The position numbers and the translations under genes were made by a program. This document shows, piece by piece, positions 11,653 to 20,440 of a stretch of DNA of 64,000 nucleotides (positions are counted from its first letter, which is position 1; every line of letters starts with the position of its first letter). The stretch covers positions 1 through 64,000 of the forward strand of contig NZ_NESH01000001.1 of NCBI RefSeq assembly GCF_003063355.1, given 5' to 3'. The stretch is from Limnohabitans sp. Bal53. GTDB lineage: Bacteria > Pseudomonadota > Gammaproteobacteria > Burkholderiales > Burkholderiaceae_C. Below the pieces are notes generated by a model that saw only the letters and a program-made list of their open reading frames with translations, had not been told where the DNA came from and did no database searches.

Positions 11653-11674
11653 CGTAAAGACACAGGAACTTTCC

Positions 11675-13561
11675 ATGGCATTCACACAAGTTGCCGCGCC
11701 TGACCTCAAACCCTTGGTCAGCAGCGGCAGCCCCAACCTGTATTTGTTGCAAGCACTGGGCTTCACCGGCGACAGCCGCTTGATGCTGGTGCAAGCCAGT
11801 TTTTCAGATACCGCTGTTCAACCCACCGTGACACAGCAAGCCATCTGGCTTTATGACGTGAACAACCGCAGCTACACCAGCAGCCTGAGCACTCTTCTGA
11901 CCAGCGACACCACCGCGTTGCGCGAGCTCGATTTGCGCCACGCCAGCATCGCTGGCACAGCAGACCGCTTCAGCTTGGTCATTGAACACCAGATGCGTGG
12001 CAGCACTGAAGCTCCACAATTGGCATGGGTAAAAGACGGTGTTCTGGTCCAACGAGACCTGCTGTCCAACCTGCTGGGCAATGGCGTACAAGTGCGCGCC
12101 GAACGGTACGAACTCAGCGCTGACGGCCGCTACTTGGCCATTCAAACCAGCAGCGCCCTTTTGGCCAAAAATCAAGAGCCCGACACCAACGAGGCCAGTG
12201 ACATCTATTTGATCGACTTGAACAATCTGAGTACCCAGGGAGCCCTGAGCATTCAGCGTGTCAGCGCCATGGGCAGTTTTGAGTTGCGGCAAGCCAGTTT
12301 TTTGGGTGGCATCTACGCAGACACGCAAGGTGTGTCTGTCCTCTTTGCCACAGAAGGCAGCTTCAGCAACAAAGACCAAAACAGCGAAGCTGTTGCCCTC
12401 ATCGATCGCAGCGATGCCTATTTATGGCACAGCCAGCACACGGCAACCGGACTGCAAGGCACACCCAGCGTTAACCTCGCATCTGCTCAAGGCGCTTCAG
12501 GTTTGGCAGCAGGTGGGGTTGACAGTGAAGGCTTATGGGTCACGGCAGCGGGTGCCATTTTCAACAGCAATGCAGAAGGGCTGACCCCCAACGATAACAA
12601 CCAAGCCAGCGATGCCTTTTTCCGCACAAGTGAAGGCACCGTCAGCCAGATAGCACTTCAGGGCGTGTCAGAAATGGCACAAGGCGCTCAAGCGCTGTCG
12701 AGCAGCAACCCAGGCAACTTGCAGTTGCTGCTGACCGAATTGCCCGAAGACTCCACCATGGGCGTACAAAAACTTGTCTTGAAGGACACGCGCACGGATA
12801 CATGGGCCGTGGTGTCTGAAAAAGACAGGGCTGCTGACGACTCCGCTTTTGCGGCCAAACTGTCACCCAACGGTGCAGTGCTGGCCTTTAACAGCAAAGC
12901 CACCAACCTTGTTGCGGGCCAAGACAACAGCGCCATTGGTGGGCAGTTGTTTCTGACCGAGACCGGATTGCAGGACGGCTCCAATGCCAAGACCATCAGC
13001 GGCACTGCGTTGCACTGGAAAAGCAAAAAACCTATCGCCGGTGTCACCGTGCAAGTGCAAGAGTCAACGCATGTGAGCGATAGCACAGGCTTGTTTGAAT
13101 TCACGGCAGAACCCAGCGGAGAAATGGAATCGTTGCCCATGAGCGCAAGCAAAGCAGTCCCTGGCGGCAGCGCTGCCAGCAGCGGCATCACCCTCACCGA
13201 CGTGCTGGGCGCCTTGAAGGTGTACCTGGGCAAGCCCCTGCCCGAGGCTTACAACAACGACCTCAAGTTCATCGCGGCAGACTTTGACGGCAACGGCAGC
13301 GTCAACCTCACAGACGTTCTGGGCCTGCTCAAGTTTTACCTTAACAAACCGGTCAACGCGGCCCCGGCATGGGTGTTTGTCGACAGCGCGCAGACCACCT
13401 CCGTCAACGGACAAACGCTGCACTGGTCCAACAAAACCGGCCAAACCCTCAGCAATGCGGCTTCAGCCCCCGCCCCCATCTTGGCCGAGCTGAACAGCGA
13501 TGAACCGGTGCAGCTGGTGGGTGTGCTGCGAGGGGATGTGGATGGGAGTTGGTCTGGGTAG
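11675..13561 (+). CDS. Secreted beta-propeller-like protein with dockerin-like C-terminal module
   Basis: Start chosen at ATG 11675 because a CAGGA Shine-Dalgarno-like sequence stands 8 bases upstream; an in-frame start at 11597 would overlap the previous gene. 628 aa. Residues 1 to about 430 carry repeated strands such as LSADGRYLAIQTSS, IFNSNAEGLTPNDNN and LSPNGAVLAFNSKATNLV, which resemble the blades of PD40/TolB-type propellers. No signal peptide is evident, as expected for type I export. From about residue 445 comes the tail shared by four proteins here: HWKSKKPIAGV, then two dockerin-like EF-hand helices (LTDVLGALKVYL, 13200-13230; NLTDVLGLLKFYL after AADFDGNGSV, 13276-13347), then WVFVDSAQT, and finally LVGVLRGDVDGSW at the extreme C terminus. 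The HWKS strand looks like a carboxypeptidase-regulatory Ig fold. The ligand of the propeller is unknown. Probably co-transcribed with its neighbours (22 bases from the previous gene, 42 to the next). Confidence 0.85.
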   Translation: MAFTQVAAPDLKPLVSSGSPNLYLLQALGFTGDSRLMLVQASFSDTAVQPTVTQQAIWLYDVNNRSYTSSLSTLLTSDTTALRELDLRHASIAGTADRFSLVIEHQMRGSTEAPQLAWVKDGVLVQRDLLSNLLGNGVQVRAERYELSADGRYLAIQTSSALLAKNQEPDTNEASDIYLIDLNNLSTQGALSIQRVSAMGSFELRQASFLGGIYADTQGVSVLFATEGSFSNKDQNSEAVALIDRSDAYLWHSQHTATGLQGTPSVNLASAQGASGLAAGGVDSEGLWVTAAGAIFNSNAEGLTPNDNNQASDAFFRTSEGTVSQIALQGVSEMAQGAQALSSSNPGNLQLLLTELPEDSTMGVQKLVLKDTRTDTWAVVSEKDRAADDSAFAAKLSPNGAVLAFNSKATNLVAGQDNSAIGGQLFLTETGLQDGSNAKTISGTALHWKSKKPIAGVTVQVQESTHVSDSTGLFEFTAEPSGEMESLPMSASKAVPGGSAASSGITLTDVLGALKVYLGKPLPEAYNNDLKFIAADFDGNGSVNLTDVLGLLKFYLNKPVNAAPAWVFVDSAQTTSVNGQTLHWSNKTGQTLSNAASAPAPILAELNSDEPVQLVGVLRGDVDGSWSG

Positions 13562-13603
13562 GGGCTTTGCCCTCGATTGAGTCCGTACAAGATTTCTACG
13601 ACC

Positions 13604-16600
13604 ATGTCTGATCTGATTCCGGGTAACACCTCTTCTAACACTCCGATTGCGATCGGATCTTCTGTCAGTGGTCGACTTGACTTCAACGGCGATACCGACT
13701 GGTACAGGGTGCAGCTTCAAGCTGGATTTGGCTACCAAATATGGATGGAGGCCGCATCAAGTGGAAACGGAACTTTGTTGGATCCATACCTTGCGATTTA
13801 CAACTCAGCAGGTACTTTTCAGCACGCAAACAACGACTCTTCTTTAATTACACGTGATGCTTATTTAACAACGGTTCCCACTGGATCTGGGACGTTCTAC
13901 ATAAGTGCAGAGGAGTTTGGAAACAATGGGGTGGGTAGCTATCGACTGACCGCATGGCTTGACCAATTGGCAAACAATTCGAGCGCAGCAACCATAGCGC
14001 CGAACAGTTTGGTGACTGATCGAATTGGTTGGCATACAGACTACTCTGATTGGTATGCCATCACCCTGACTGCCGGCGTCAACTACCAATTCGATGTCAC
14101 AGGCTCGGCACTGCATGGCGCATCTTTGGCACTCGCTGACCCATTTCTTTTTTTGAGAAATGCGAGTGGAGCTCTTTTGCTGAGTGATGATGATGGGGGC
14201 AATGGAATAGACTCGCGAATTTTTTTCACGCCGACTGTTTCCGGTACTTACTTTTTAGATGTTCAGGAATCCGGTGTTGACGCTTATGGTGTTTATTCCT
14301 TGATCGTGAACGAAGCGCCAGTCGCCGGTACTCTTGAGATCAATACGCCATCGCAGGACGGCATCGCGTTTCAAGGCGATTTCGATCTTTTCGCTATCAC
14401 CCTGACAAGCGGAATCAGCTACGGATTTTCGATTAATGGCCTAACGCTGACTGATCCGTTTATTGAGCTCATGGACTCAAATGGCGTTGTCATTGCCAGT
14501 GATGATGACAACGGACCAGGCCTCAATAGCCTGCTTGCATTCACGCCAACCACATCTGGAACCTATTACCTTGCTGCAAGGGCAGCCAACTATGCTTCAC
14601 TTGGAAGTTATACCGCTCGCGTTTGGGAACTGCCTAGTATCTCGATTGGTAACGCCTCGGTAGTTGAAGGGAACACGTCAACAAAACCGATCGACTTTCC
14701 CATAACACTGTCGAAGGCCAGCCCGGTGGATGTCAGCTTCACCATAGGAACCCGCGCTGGAACAGCCTGGACAGCAACCGGTGACTATGAAGGCATTTGG
14801 GAAACTACGCTGACGATCCCAGCGGGGCAAACTTCCGCTGTCTTTTCCATCCCCGTTTACGGAGATACGCAATTTGAACCCAATGAAGGTTTTAGCGTTG
14901 TGCTCTCCAACCCCGTCATGGCCACGATTGCTGGCGGCGAGGCGCGTGGATGGATTGTTGACGACGATGCGCCGTACGTACTTCCAAGTGATCCCCTGTC
15001 CAGATTCGAGTGGCATCTTTATCCTGAAGTGGGTGCCAATGTCTTTCCCGTTTGGGAGTCATGGAATGGCTCTGGTATCAAAGTCGCAGTATTTGATCAG
15101 GGCATTGACCCCATGCACCCTGACCTCAATGACAACCTTCTATCAGGGCTTGGGCGACGTGCCTCAAATTTGACGGCAGGTGGAGATCCTATTCTCGCTG
15201 CTGACAACCATGGAACGCCCGTGGCTGGCGTAATTGCCGCGGAGGCAAACGGTGCAGGCGTGATCGGTGTTGCGCCCAAGGCATCGCTGGTCTCGATCTA
15301 TTCGACGCTTGCCTCATCTGCTGTCAGTTTTGGTGCTGAAATTTCGAATGCTTTCGCTTATGCCGAAAGCTTCGATGTTCTGAATAACAGTTGGGGTTTC
15401 GGCAATTATTCGCGAGTTGGATCAGAGTTTCCCTGGGCCTTTTTGGATAATTTTCGTAGCCCAACTTTTGCTGCGGCTGGGCAAGCCTTGAAAGGATTGG
15501 CTGAAAATGGACGTAATGGCCTCGGCACTGTTGTTGTTCAGTCAGCAGGCAACAGTTACAGCCTAGGTGACGATACCAACCTCCATAACTTCCAGAACAG
15601 CCGCTACATCATCACGGTCGCAGGCACCGATTACCAGGGTACGGAGACGAGCTACAGCTCACCAGGAGCCTCGGTGCTGATCGCAGCGCCAGGGGGTGAA
15701 GTCAATATCAATGATGATGCGTTGAGCCAAATTCTCACGACCGACAGAGTCGGAAATTCAGGCTACGACAGCTCGGATTACACCTTGATCGCTGGGACTT
15801 CATTTTCTGGCCCAGTGGTTTCGGGGGTGGTAGCTCTGATGCTGGATGCCAACCCGACATTGGGATACAGAGATGTCCAGCAAATCATCGCTTACTCGGG
15901 CAGAAAGATTGCCGAGGAAGAAAACGACTGGAAGTACAACGGCGCATCTGATTGGAATGGCGGCGGCCTTCACTATGACAGTCTCATCCACAACCTGGGA
16001 TTCGGCCTGATTGACGCACTCACGGCTGTAAGGCTTGCCGAATCCTGGTCGACGCCCTCGCAGACCAGCGCAAACGACTTAGAGCATTCTGTCACGCGCA
16101 CCCTGCGGCAGACCATCCCCGACGGTACATCGCTGCTTCAGCAGACTGTCAACGTCACACAAGCCATGGAAGTTGAACGGGTTGAGGTCACCATTGACAT
16201 CTCGCACGCTTGGATCGGCGACCTGAGCATTCTCCTTACTTCTCCGGCTGGCACCAGCAGTTGGCTTTTGTGGCGACCCGGTCAGACGGGTAACAGCCCT
16301 TATGGCCAAAGTCAGGACAACATCAACTTTACTTTCAATACTGTTCTGTCTTGGGGAGAGACCAGTATCGGCACTTGGACCCTTTCGGTTTTTGATCAAG
16401 CATTCCTCCATATTGGGACACTCAATTCATGGACCTTGAACCTGATCGGTAAGCCAGCCTCTGAAGATGAAGTTTATGTGTACACCAACGAATTCAGTGA
16501 ATCGGTCACTGATCAAACTTACCGGGCCACTCTGAATGATTCCGGGGGTATCGATGAGATCAATGCAGCAGCTGTGAGCACCGCCACAACGCTGAATTTG

Positions 16601-19600
16601 CAAGCTGGCACCCAGAGCATCATTGATGAACAGACCCTTACTATCAGCGCCGGATCCCTGATTGAACATGCAGTGACTGGTGACGGAAACGATGTTATTT
16701 CCGGCAATCAAGCTGCCAATTTCTTGCGGGGTATGCGAGGAAATGATTCTCTTTCTGGAGGCGAGGGAAACGACAGTCTCGTGGGGGGCATTGGCGATGA
16801 CTTCCTCGACGGGGGGCTGGGTATTGACGTGGCAGTTTTTAGTGGACTGTTTGCGGGATACAGCATTGAAATGTCTGGAGCGGATTACTGCATCATTGAT
16901 ATTTTTTTGAACGACGGCGATGAAGGTACAGACATCCTAAGCGATATTGAAGAAGCCAAATTCAGCGATGCAACAGTTCAGTTAGCAAGCCTAGACCTTA
17001 CCCCTCCGACCATCGCCAAATTCAACCCCGATGACGGTACTGGCAGTGTCGCTTTGGACAGCAACATATCAATTACTTTTAGCGAAAACATCCAGTTGGG
17101 GAGCGGTAACATTGAGATCAGGCAGGGCTCGAGCAGTGGCACCCTGGTCGAGTCATTCAATGTGGCTGGCAACTCACGGGTGCAGGTCTCCGGATCAACG
17201 CTGACTATTGATCCAACCCTCAATCTGTCCGAGTCTGTACAGTATTTTTTGTTAATCCCCTATGAAGCGATTCGCGACCTGGCAGGAAACAGTTACGCGG
17301 GAATCAACACATACGATTTCACTGGTAATGCCAGTCCAGTTGCCACCGGTTTTTCATTGACGACAAGCGAAGACACTTTCAGGACTGGTACTTTGACCGG
17401 CACAGATGCCGATGGAAAGCTATTGACTTTTACCAAGGTTACGAATCCCACCAAAGGTGCCGTGACGCTCAACGCCACCACGGGTGAGTTCGCCTACACG
17501 CCCAACGCTGACTTTAATGGTAGCGACAGTTTCACTTTCAAGGTCAATGACGGAACTGTAGATTCTGAAACAGCTTCGGTATCAATCACGGTACTGCCTG
17601 TCAACGACCAGCCCACCGGCACTGTCTCCATCAGTGGCGCACCCACCCCAGGCCAAACCCTCACCGCTGCCAACACCTTGGCCGACATCGACGGCCTGGG
17701 CACCATCAGCTACCAATGGCTGGCCAATGGTGCGGTCATCGTTAGTGCCACAAGCAACACCTTCCTGATCACACAAGATCAAGCCGGGCAACAGATCAGC
17801 GTGCGCGCCAGCTACACCGACCTACATGGCACATCAGAATCGGTCGACAGCGCCTCACTCAAAATCAACACACCGCCTGTGGCCCGTGACAACAGCTACA
17901 CGATTGCCGAGGACGACACACTGGTGCTGGGCAATGTGATCTCCGATGGCTGGGCACCCGGCACCGCAGGGCAAACCCAATTTCATGACACCGATGCCGA
18001 TGGCGACGCCCTGAGCATCAGCGCCGTCACAGTGAACGGCTTGCTCACCGCTTGGGCGGATTTACCCAACTCAACCGATCCATCCGATCTGGCGGATGCA
18101 CAGCGCGGCATCGAGTGGAAAACCATCGCTCTGCCCAATGGCACAGCTTGGCTCCAGGCTACTGGCGGGCTGCGCTATGCGGGCAAACCCAATGACACCT
18201 TGGGAGATACCCTCAGCTACACCATCACAGACGGCCAAGGCGGCACTGCCAGCGCGCAGGTGCGGATCAAGGTGTTGTCTGTCAATGATTCCCCGACAGG
18301 CAGCGTCAGCATCTCCGGCACCGCCACCCAAGGCCAAGTGCTGACGGCTACCAACACATTGGCCGACATTGATGGCATACCAACTACTGGCACAGGCGCT
18401 ATTGGCTACCAATGGCTGGCCGATGGCGTCAATATCAGCGGTGCAACAGCAAGCACCCTCACGCTGGCCCAAGCCCAAGTGGGTAAAGTCATCACCGTGC
18501 GCGCAAGCTACACCGATGGCTTCGGTCAAGCCGAGAGCGTCACCAGTACAACAACGGCCTTGGTTGCTAACGTCAATGATCTGCCCACCGGCACCTTAAC
18601 AATCTCCGGCACCGCCACCCAAGGCCAAGTGCTGACTGCTGCGAACACCATGGCTGATCTTGATGGTTTGGGCGAGATCAGTTATCAGTGGCTGGCCGAC
18701 GGCGTCAACATCAGCGGTGCCACAGCAAGCACCCTCACGCTGGCCCAAGCCCTGGTGGGCAAGGCCATCACCGTGCGCGCAAGCTACACCGATGGCTTCG
18801 GTCAAGCCGAGAGTGTCACCAGTACCGCAACGGCCTTGGTTACCAACGTCAACGACCAGCCCACCGGCACTGTCTCCATCAGTGGTGCACCCACCCCCGG
18901 CCAAACACTCACCGCTGCCAACACCTTGGCCGACATCGATGGCCTGGGTGAGATCAGCTACCAATGGCTGGCCAATGGTGCGGTCATCGTTAGTGCCACA
19001 AGCAACACCTTCCTGATCACACAAGATCAAGCCGGGCAACAGATCAGCGTGCGCGCCAGCTACACCGACCTACATGGCACATCAGAATCGGTCGACAGCG
19101 CCTCACTCAAAATCAATACACCGCCTGTGGCCCGTGACAACAGCTACACGATTGCCGAGGACGACACACTGGTGCTGGGCAATGTGATCTCCGATGGCTG
19201 GGCACCCGGCACCGCAGGGCAAACCCAATTTCATGACACCGATGCCGATGGCGACGCCCTGAGCATCAGCGCCGTCACAGTGAACGGCTTGCTCACCGCT
19301 TGGGCGGATTTACCCAACTCAACCGATCCATCCGATCTGGCGGATGCACAGCGCCGCATCGAGTGGAAAACCATCGCTCTGCCCAATGGCACAGCTTGGC
19401 TCCAGGCTACTGGCGGGCTGCGCTATGCGGGCAAACCCAATGACACCTTGGGAGATACCCTCAGCTACACCATCACAGACGGCCAAGGCGGCACCGCCAT
19501 CGCGCAGGCGCAGATCAAGGTGCTGCCAGTGGATGACCCGACCTCAGCCTCCTTGAATATCTCGGGCAGTGCCAAGACAGGCGGCGCCCTCAGCTTGAAT

Positions 19601-20404
19601 GTCAGCAACATCACCGACCCCGATGGCACCCCCAGCCTGGCCTACCAATGGCAGTGGCTGAGCGATCAAACCTGGCAAGACATCGAAGGGGCAACCAGCC
19701 CCACATGGGACATCCCCACCGGCGGCCTTTGGGCTGACCGTGCCGTGCGGGCACAGCTCAGCACCACAGACCCTTTGGGCGGCAAGAGTGTGTTTCACAG
19801 CGATGCCCAAACCATCGAAGCCAGCAGCCAGTTGCTGCTCAGTGCCGCGCATTGGAAATCGGGCAAAGCCCTATCAGGGGTTGGCTTGGGGCTGTTCGAC
19901 GGCGCCACAGAGTTCAAAACCGGCTCAGATGGCACTCTGAGCGCACAAGGCTTTCAAGACCCCGATGGCGTGGACGATGGCCAAACCGTGCTCAACCCGA
20001 CGCTGGCAGCCGACCCCAAACAAGCCAGCATCACCCTCACCGACGTGCTGGGCGCCCTCAAGGTCTACCTGAACAAGCCGCTCGACGCCGCATATGACTC
20101 GCCCTACAAATACATTGCCGCCGACTTCCAGGGCGATGGCGATGTGGACCTGTCGGACGTGCTCAGCCTGCTCAAGTATTACCTCAAGAAACCCGTGGAC
20201 GCCGCCCCTAGTTGGGTGTTTGTGGACAGCGCCCAAACAGTCACAGTGGGTAGCCAGAACCTGCCCGCATCCAGCTCAGCTGGCCAGGCACTGAGTAAAA
20301 GCCATGCGGTGCCAGCAGACATTAATGTGGACTTGAACAGCGACACACCGCTGCAACTCATAGGGGTGCTGCGCGGAGATTTGGATGGAAGTGCCATCGC
20401 TTAA
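13604..20404 (+). CDS. Secreted subtilisin-like protease with PPC, Calx-beta, P, cadherin-like domains and dockerin-like tail
   Basis: 2266 aa from ATG 13604 (an in-frame TTG at 13577 is possible; neither has a clear Shine-Dalgarno). Domains: three PPC units (13640-14620); a Calx-beta domain (14640-14965); peptidase S8 (15000-16050) with Asp in VFDQGID (15095), His in DNHGTPVAG (15209), Asn in SAGNS (15551) and Ser in AGTSFSGP (15800); a P domain (16080-16450); a short RTX cluster (16675-16840); a Big_5/SbsA-like Ig domain (17000-17320); cadherin-like and VCBS-like repeats (17325-19530), including a duplicated 674-bp block; and the shared tail (HWKSGKALSGV; LTDVLGALKVYLNKPL near 20040; LSDVLSLLKYYL near 20155; LIGVLRGDLDGS at the end). 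It parallels the first gene's S8-P-RTX core but ends in the dockerin-like tail instead of RTX. Bases before about 17600 are clearly more AT-rich and use different codons from those after, suggesting a fusion of two sources. Active protease by motif; substrate unknown. Confidence 0.88.
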   Translation: MSDLIPGNTSSNTPIAIGSSVSGRLDFNGDTDWYRVQLQAGFGYQIWMEAASSGNGTLLDPYLAIYNSAGTFQHANNDSSLITRDAYLTTVPTGSGTFYISAEEFGNNGVGSYRLTAWLDQLANNSSAATIAPNSLVTDRIGWHTDYSDWYAITLTAGVNYQFDVTGSALHGASLALADPFLFLRNASGALLLSDDDGGNGIDSRIFFTPTVSGTYFLDVQESGVDAYGVYSLIVNEAPVAGTLEINTPSQDGIAFQGDFDLFAITLTSGISYGFSINGLTLTDPFIELMDSNGVVIASDDDNGPGLNSLLAFTPTTSGTYYLAARAANYASLGSYTARVWELPSISIGNASVVEGNTSTKPIDFPITLSKASPVDVSFTIGTRAGTAWTATGDYEGIWETTLTIPAGQTSAVFSIPVYGDTQFEPNEGFSVVLSNPVMATIAGGEARGWIVDDDAPYVLPSDPLSRFEWHLYPEVGANVFPVWESWNGSGIKVAVFDQGIDPMHPDLNDNLLSGLGRRASNLTAGGDPILAADNHGTPVAGVIAAEANGAGVIGVAPKASLVSIYSTLASSAVSFGAEISNAFAYAESFDVLNNSWGFGNYSRVGSEFPWAFLDNFRSPTFAAAGQALKGLAENGRNGLGTVVVQSAGNSYSLGDDTNLHNFQNSRYIITVAGTDYQGTETSYSSPGASVLIAAPGGEVNINDDALSQILTTDRVGNSGYDSSDYTLIAGTSFSGPVVSGVVALMLDANPTLGYRDVQQIIAYSGRKIAEEENDWKYNGASDWNGGGLHYDSLIHNLGFGLIDALTAVRLAESWSTPSQTSANDLEHSVTRTLRQTIPDGTSLLQQTVNVTQAMEVERVEVTIDISHAWIGDLSILLTSPAGTSSWLLWRPGQTGNSPYGQSQDNINFTFNTVLSWGETSIGTWTLSVFDQAFLHIGTLNSWTLNLIGKPASEDEVYVYTNEFSESVTDQTYRATLNDSGGIDEINAAAVSTATTLNLQAGTQSIIDEQTLTISAGSLIEHAVTGDGNDVISGNQAANFLRGMRGNDSLSGGEGNDSLVGGIGDDFLDGGLGIDVAVFSGLFAGYSIEMSGADYCIIDIFLNDGDEGTDILSDIEEAKFSDATVQLASLDLTPPTIAKFNPDDGTGSVALDSNISITFSENIQLGSGNIEIRQGSSSGTLVESFNVAGNSRVQVSGSTLTIDPTLNLSESVQYFLLIPYEAIRDLAGNSYAGINTYDFTGNASPVATGFSLTTSEDTFRTGTLTGTDADGKLLTFTKVTNPTKGAVTLNATTGEFAYTPNADFNGSDSFTFKVNDGTVDSETASVSITVLPVNDQPTGTVSISGAPTPGQTLTAANTLADIDGLGTISYQWLANGAVIVSATSNTFLITQDQAGQQISVRASYTDLHGTSESVDSASLKINTPPVARDNSYTIAEDDTLVLGNVISDGWAPGTAGQTQFHDTDADGDALSISAVTVNGLLTAWADLPNSTDPSDLADAQRGIEWKTIALPNGTAWLQATGGLRYAGKPNDTLGDTLSYTITDGQGGTASAQVRIKVLSVNDSPTGSVSISGTATQGQVLTATNTLADIDGIPTTGTGAIGYQWLADGVNISGATASTLTLAQAQVGKVITVRASYTDGFGQAESVTSTTTALVANVNDLPTGTLTISGTATQGQVLTAANTMADLDGLGEISYQWLADGVNISGATASTLTLAQALVGKAITVRASYTDGFGQAESVTSTATALVTNVNDQPTGTVSISGAPTPGQTLTAANTLADIDGLGEISYQWLANGAVIVSATSNTFLITQDQAGQQISVRASYTDLHGTSESVDSASLKINTPPVARDNSYTIAEDDTLVLGNVISDGWAPGTAGQTQFHDTDADGDALSISAVTVNGLLTAWADLPNSTDPSDLADAQRRIEWKTIALPNGTAWLQATGGLRYAGKPNDTLGDTLSYTITDGQGGTAIAQAQIKVLPVDDPTSASLNISGSAKTGGALSLNVSNITDPDGTPSLAYQWQWLSDQTWQDIEGATSPTWDIPTGGLWADRAVRAQLSTTDPLGGKSVFHSDAQTIEASSQLLLSAAHWKSGKALSGVGLGLFDGATEFKTGSDGTLSAQGFQDPDGVDDGQTVLNPTLAADPKQASITLTDVLGALKVYLNKPLDAAYDSPYKYIAADFQGDGDVDLSDVLSLLKYYLKKPVDAAPSWVFVDSAQTVTVGSQNLPASSSAGQALSKSHAVPADINVDLNSDTPLQLIGVLRGDLDGSAIA
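17601..18274 (+). repeat. 674-bp internal repeat, copy 1
   Basis: This block is repeated at 18849-19522, exactly 1248 bases (416 codons) downstream, in the same frame of the S8 protease gene. The copies differ at only a handful of bases (for example GGCGCA/GGTGCA and CAACACA/CAATACA), so the duplication is recent or kept alike by gene conversion. It encodes a VCBS-like unit and a cadherin-like unit (about 225 aa). Confidence 0.95.
18849..19522 (+). repeat. 674-bp internal repeat, copy 2
   Basis: Near-identical second copy of 17601-18274. Between the copies are two shorter, more diverged VCBS-like units (about 18290-18570 and 18580-18848) with the shared phrase YQWLADGVNISGATAS, so the whole stretch has grown by stepwise duplication. 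Confidence 0.95.
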
Positions 20405-20440
20405 ACTAATTTATCGCTCTGGTAATTTTGGAGTTCTCGT

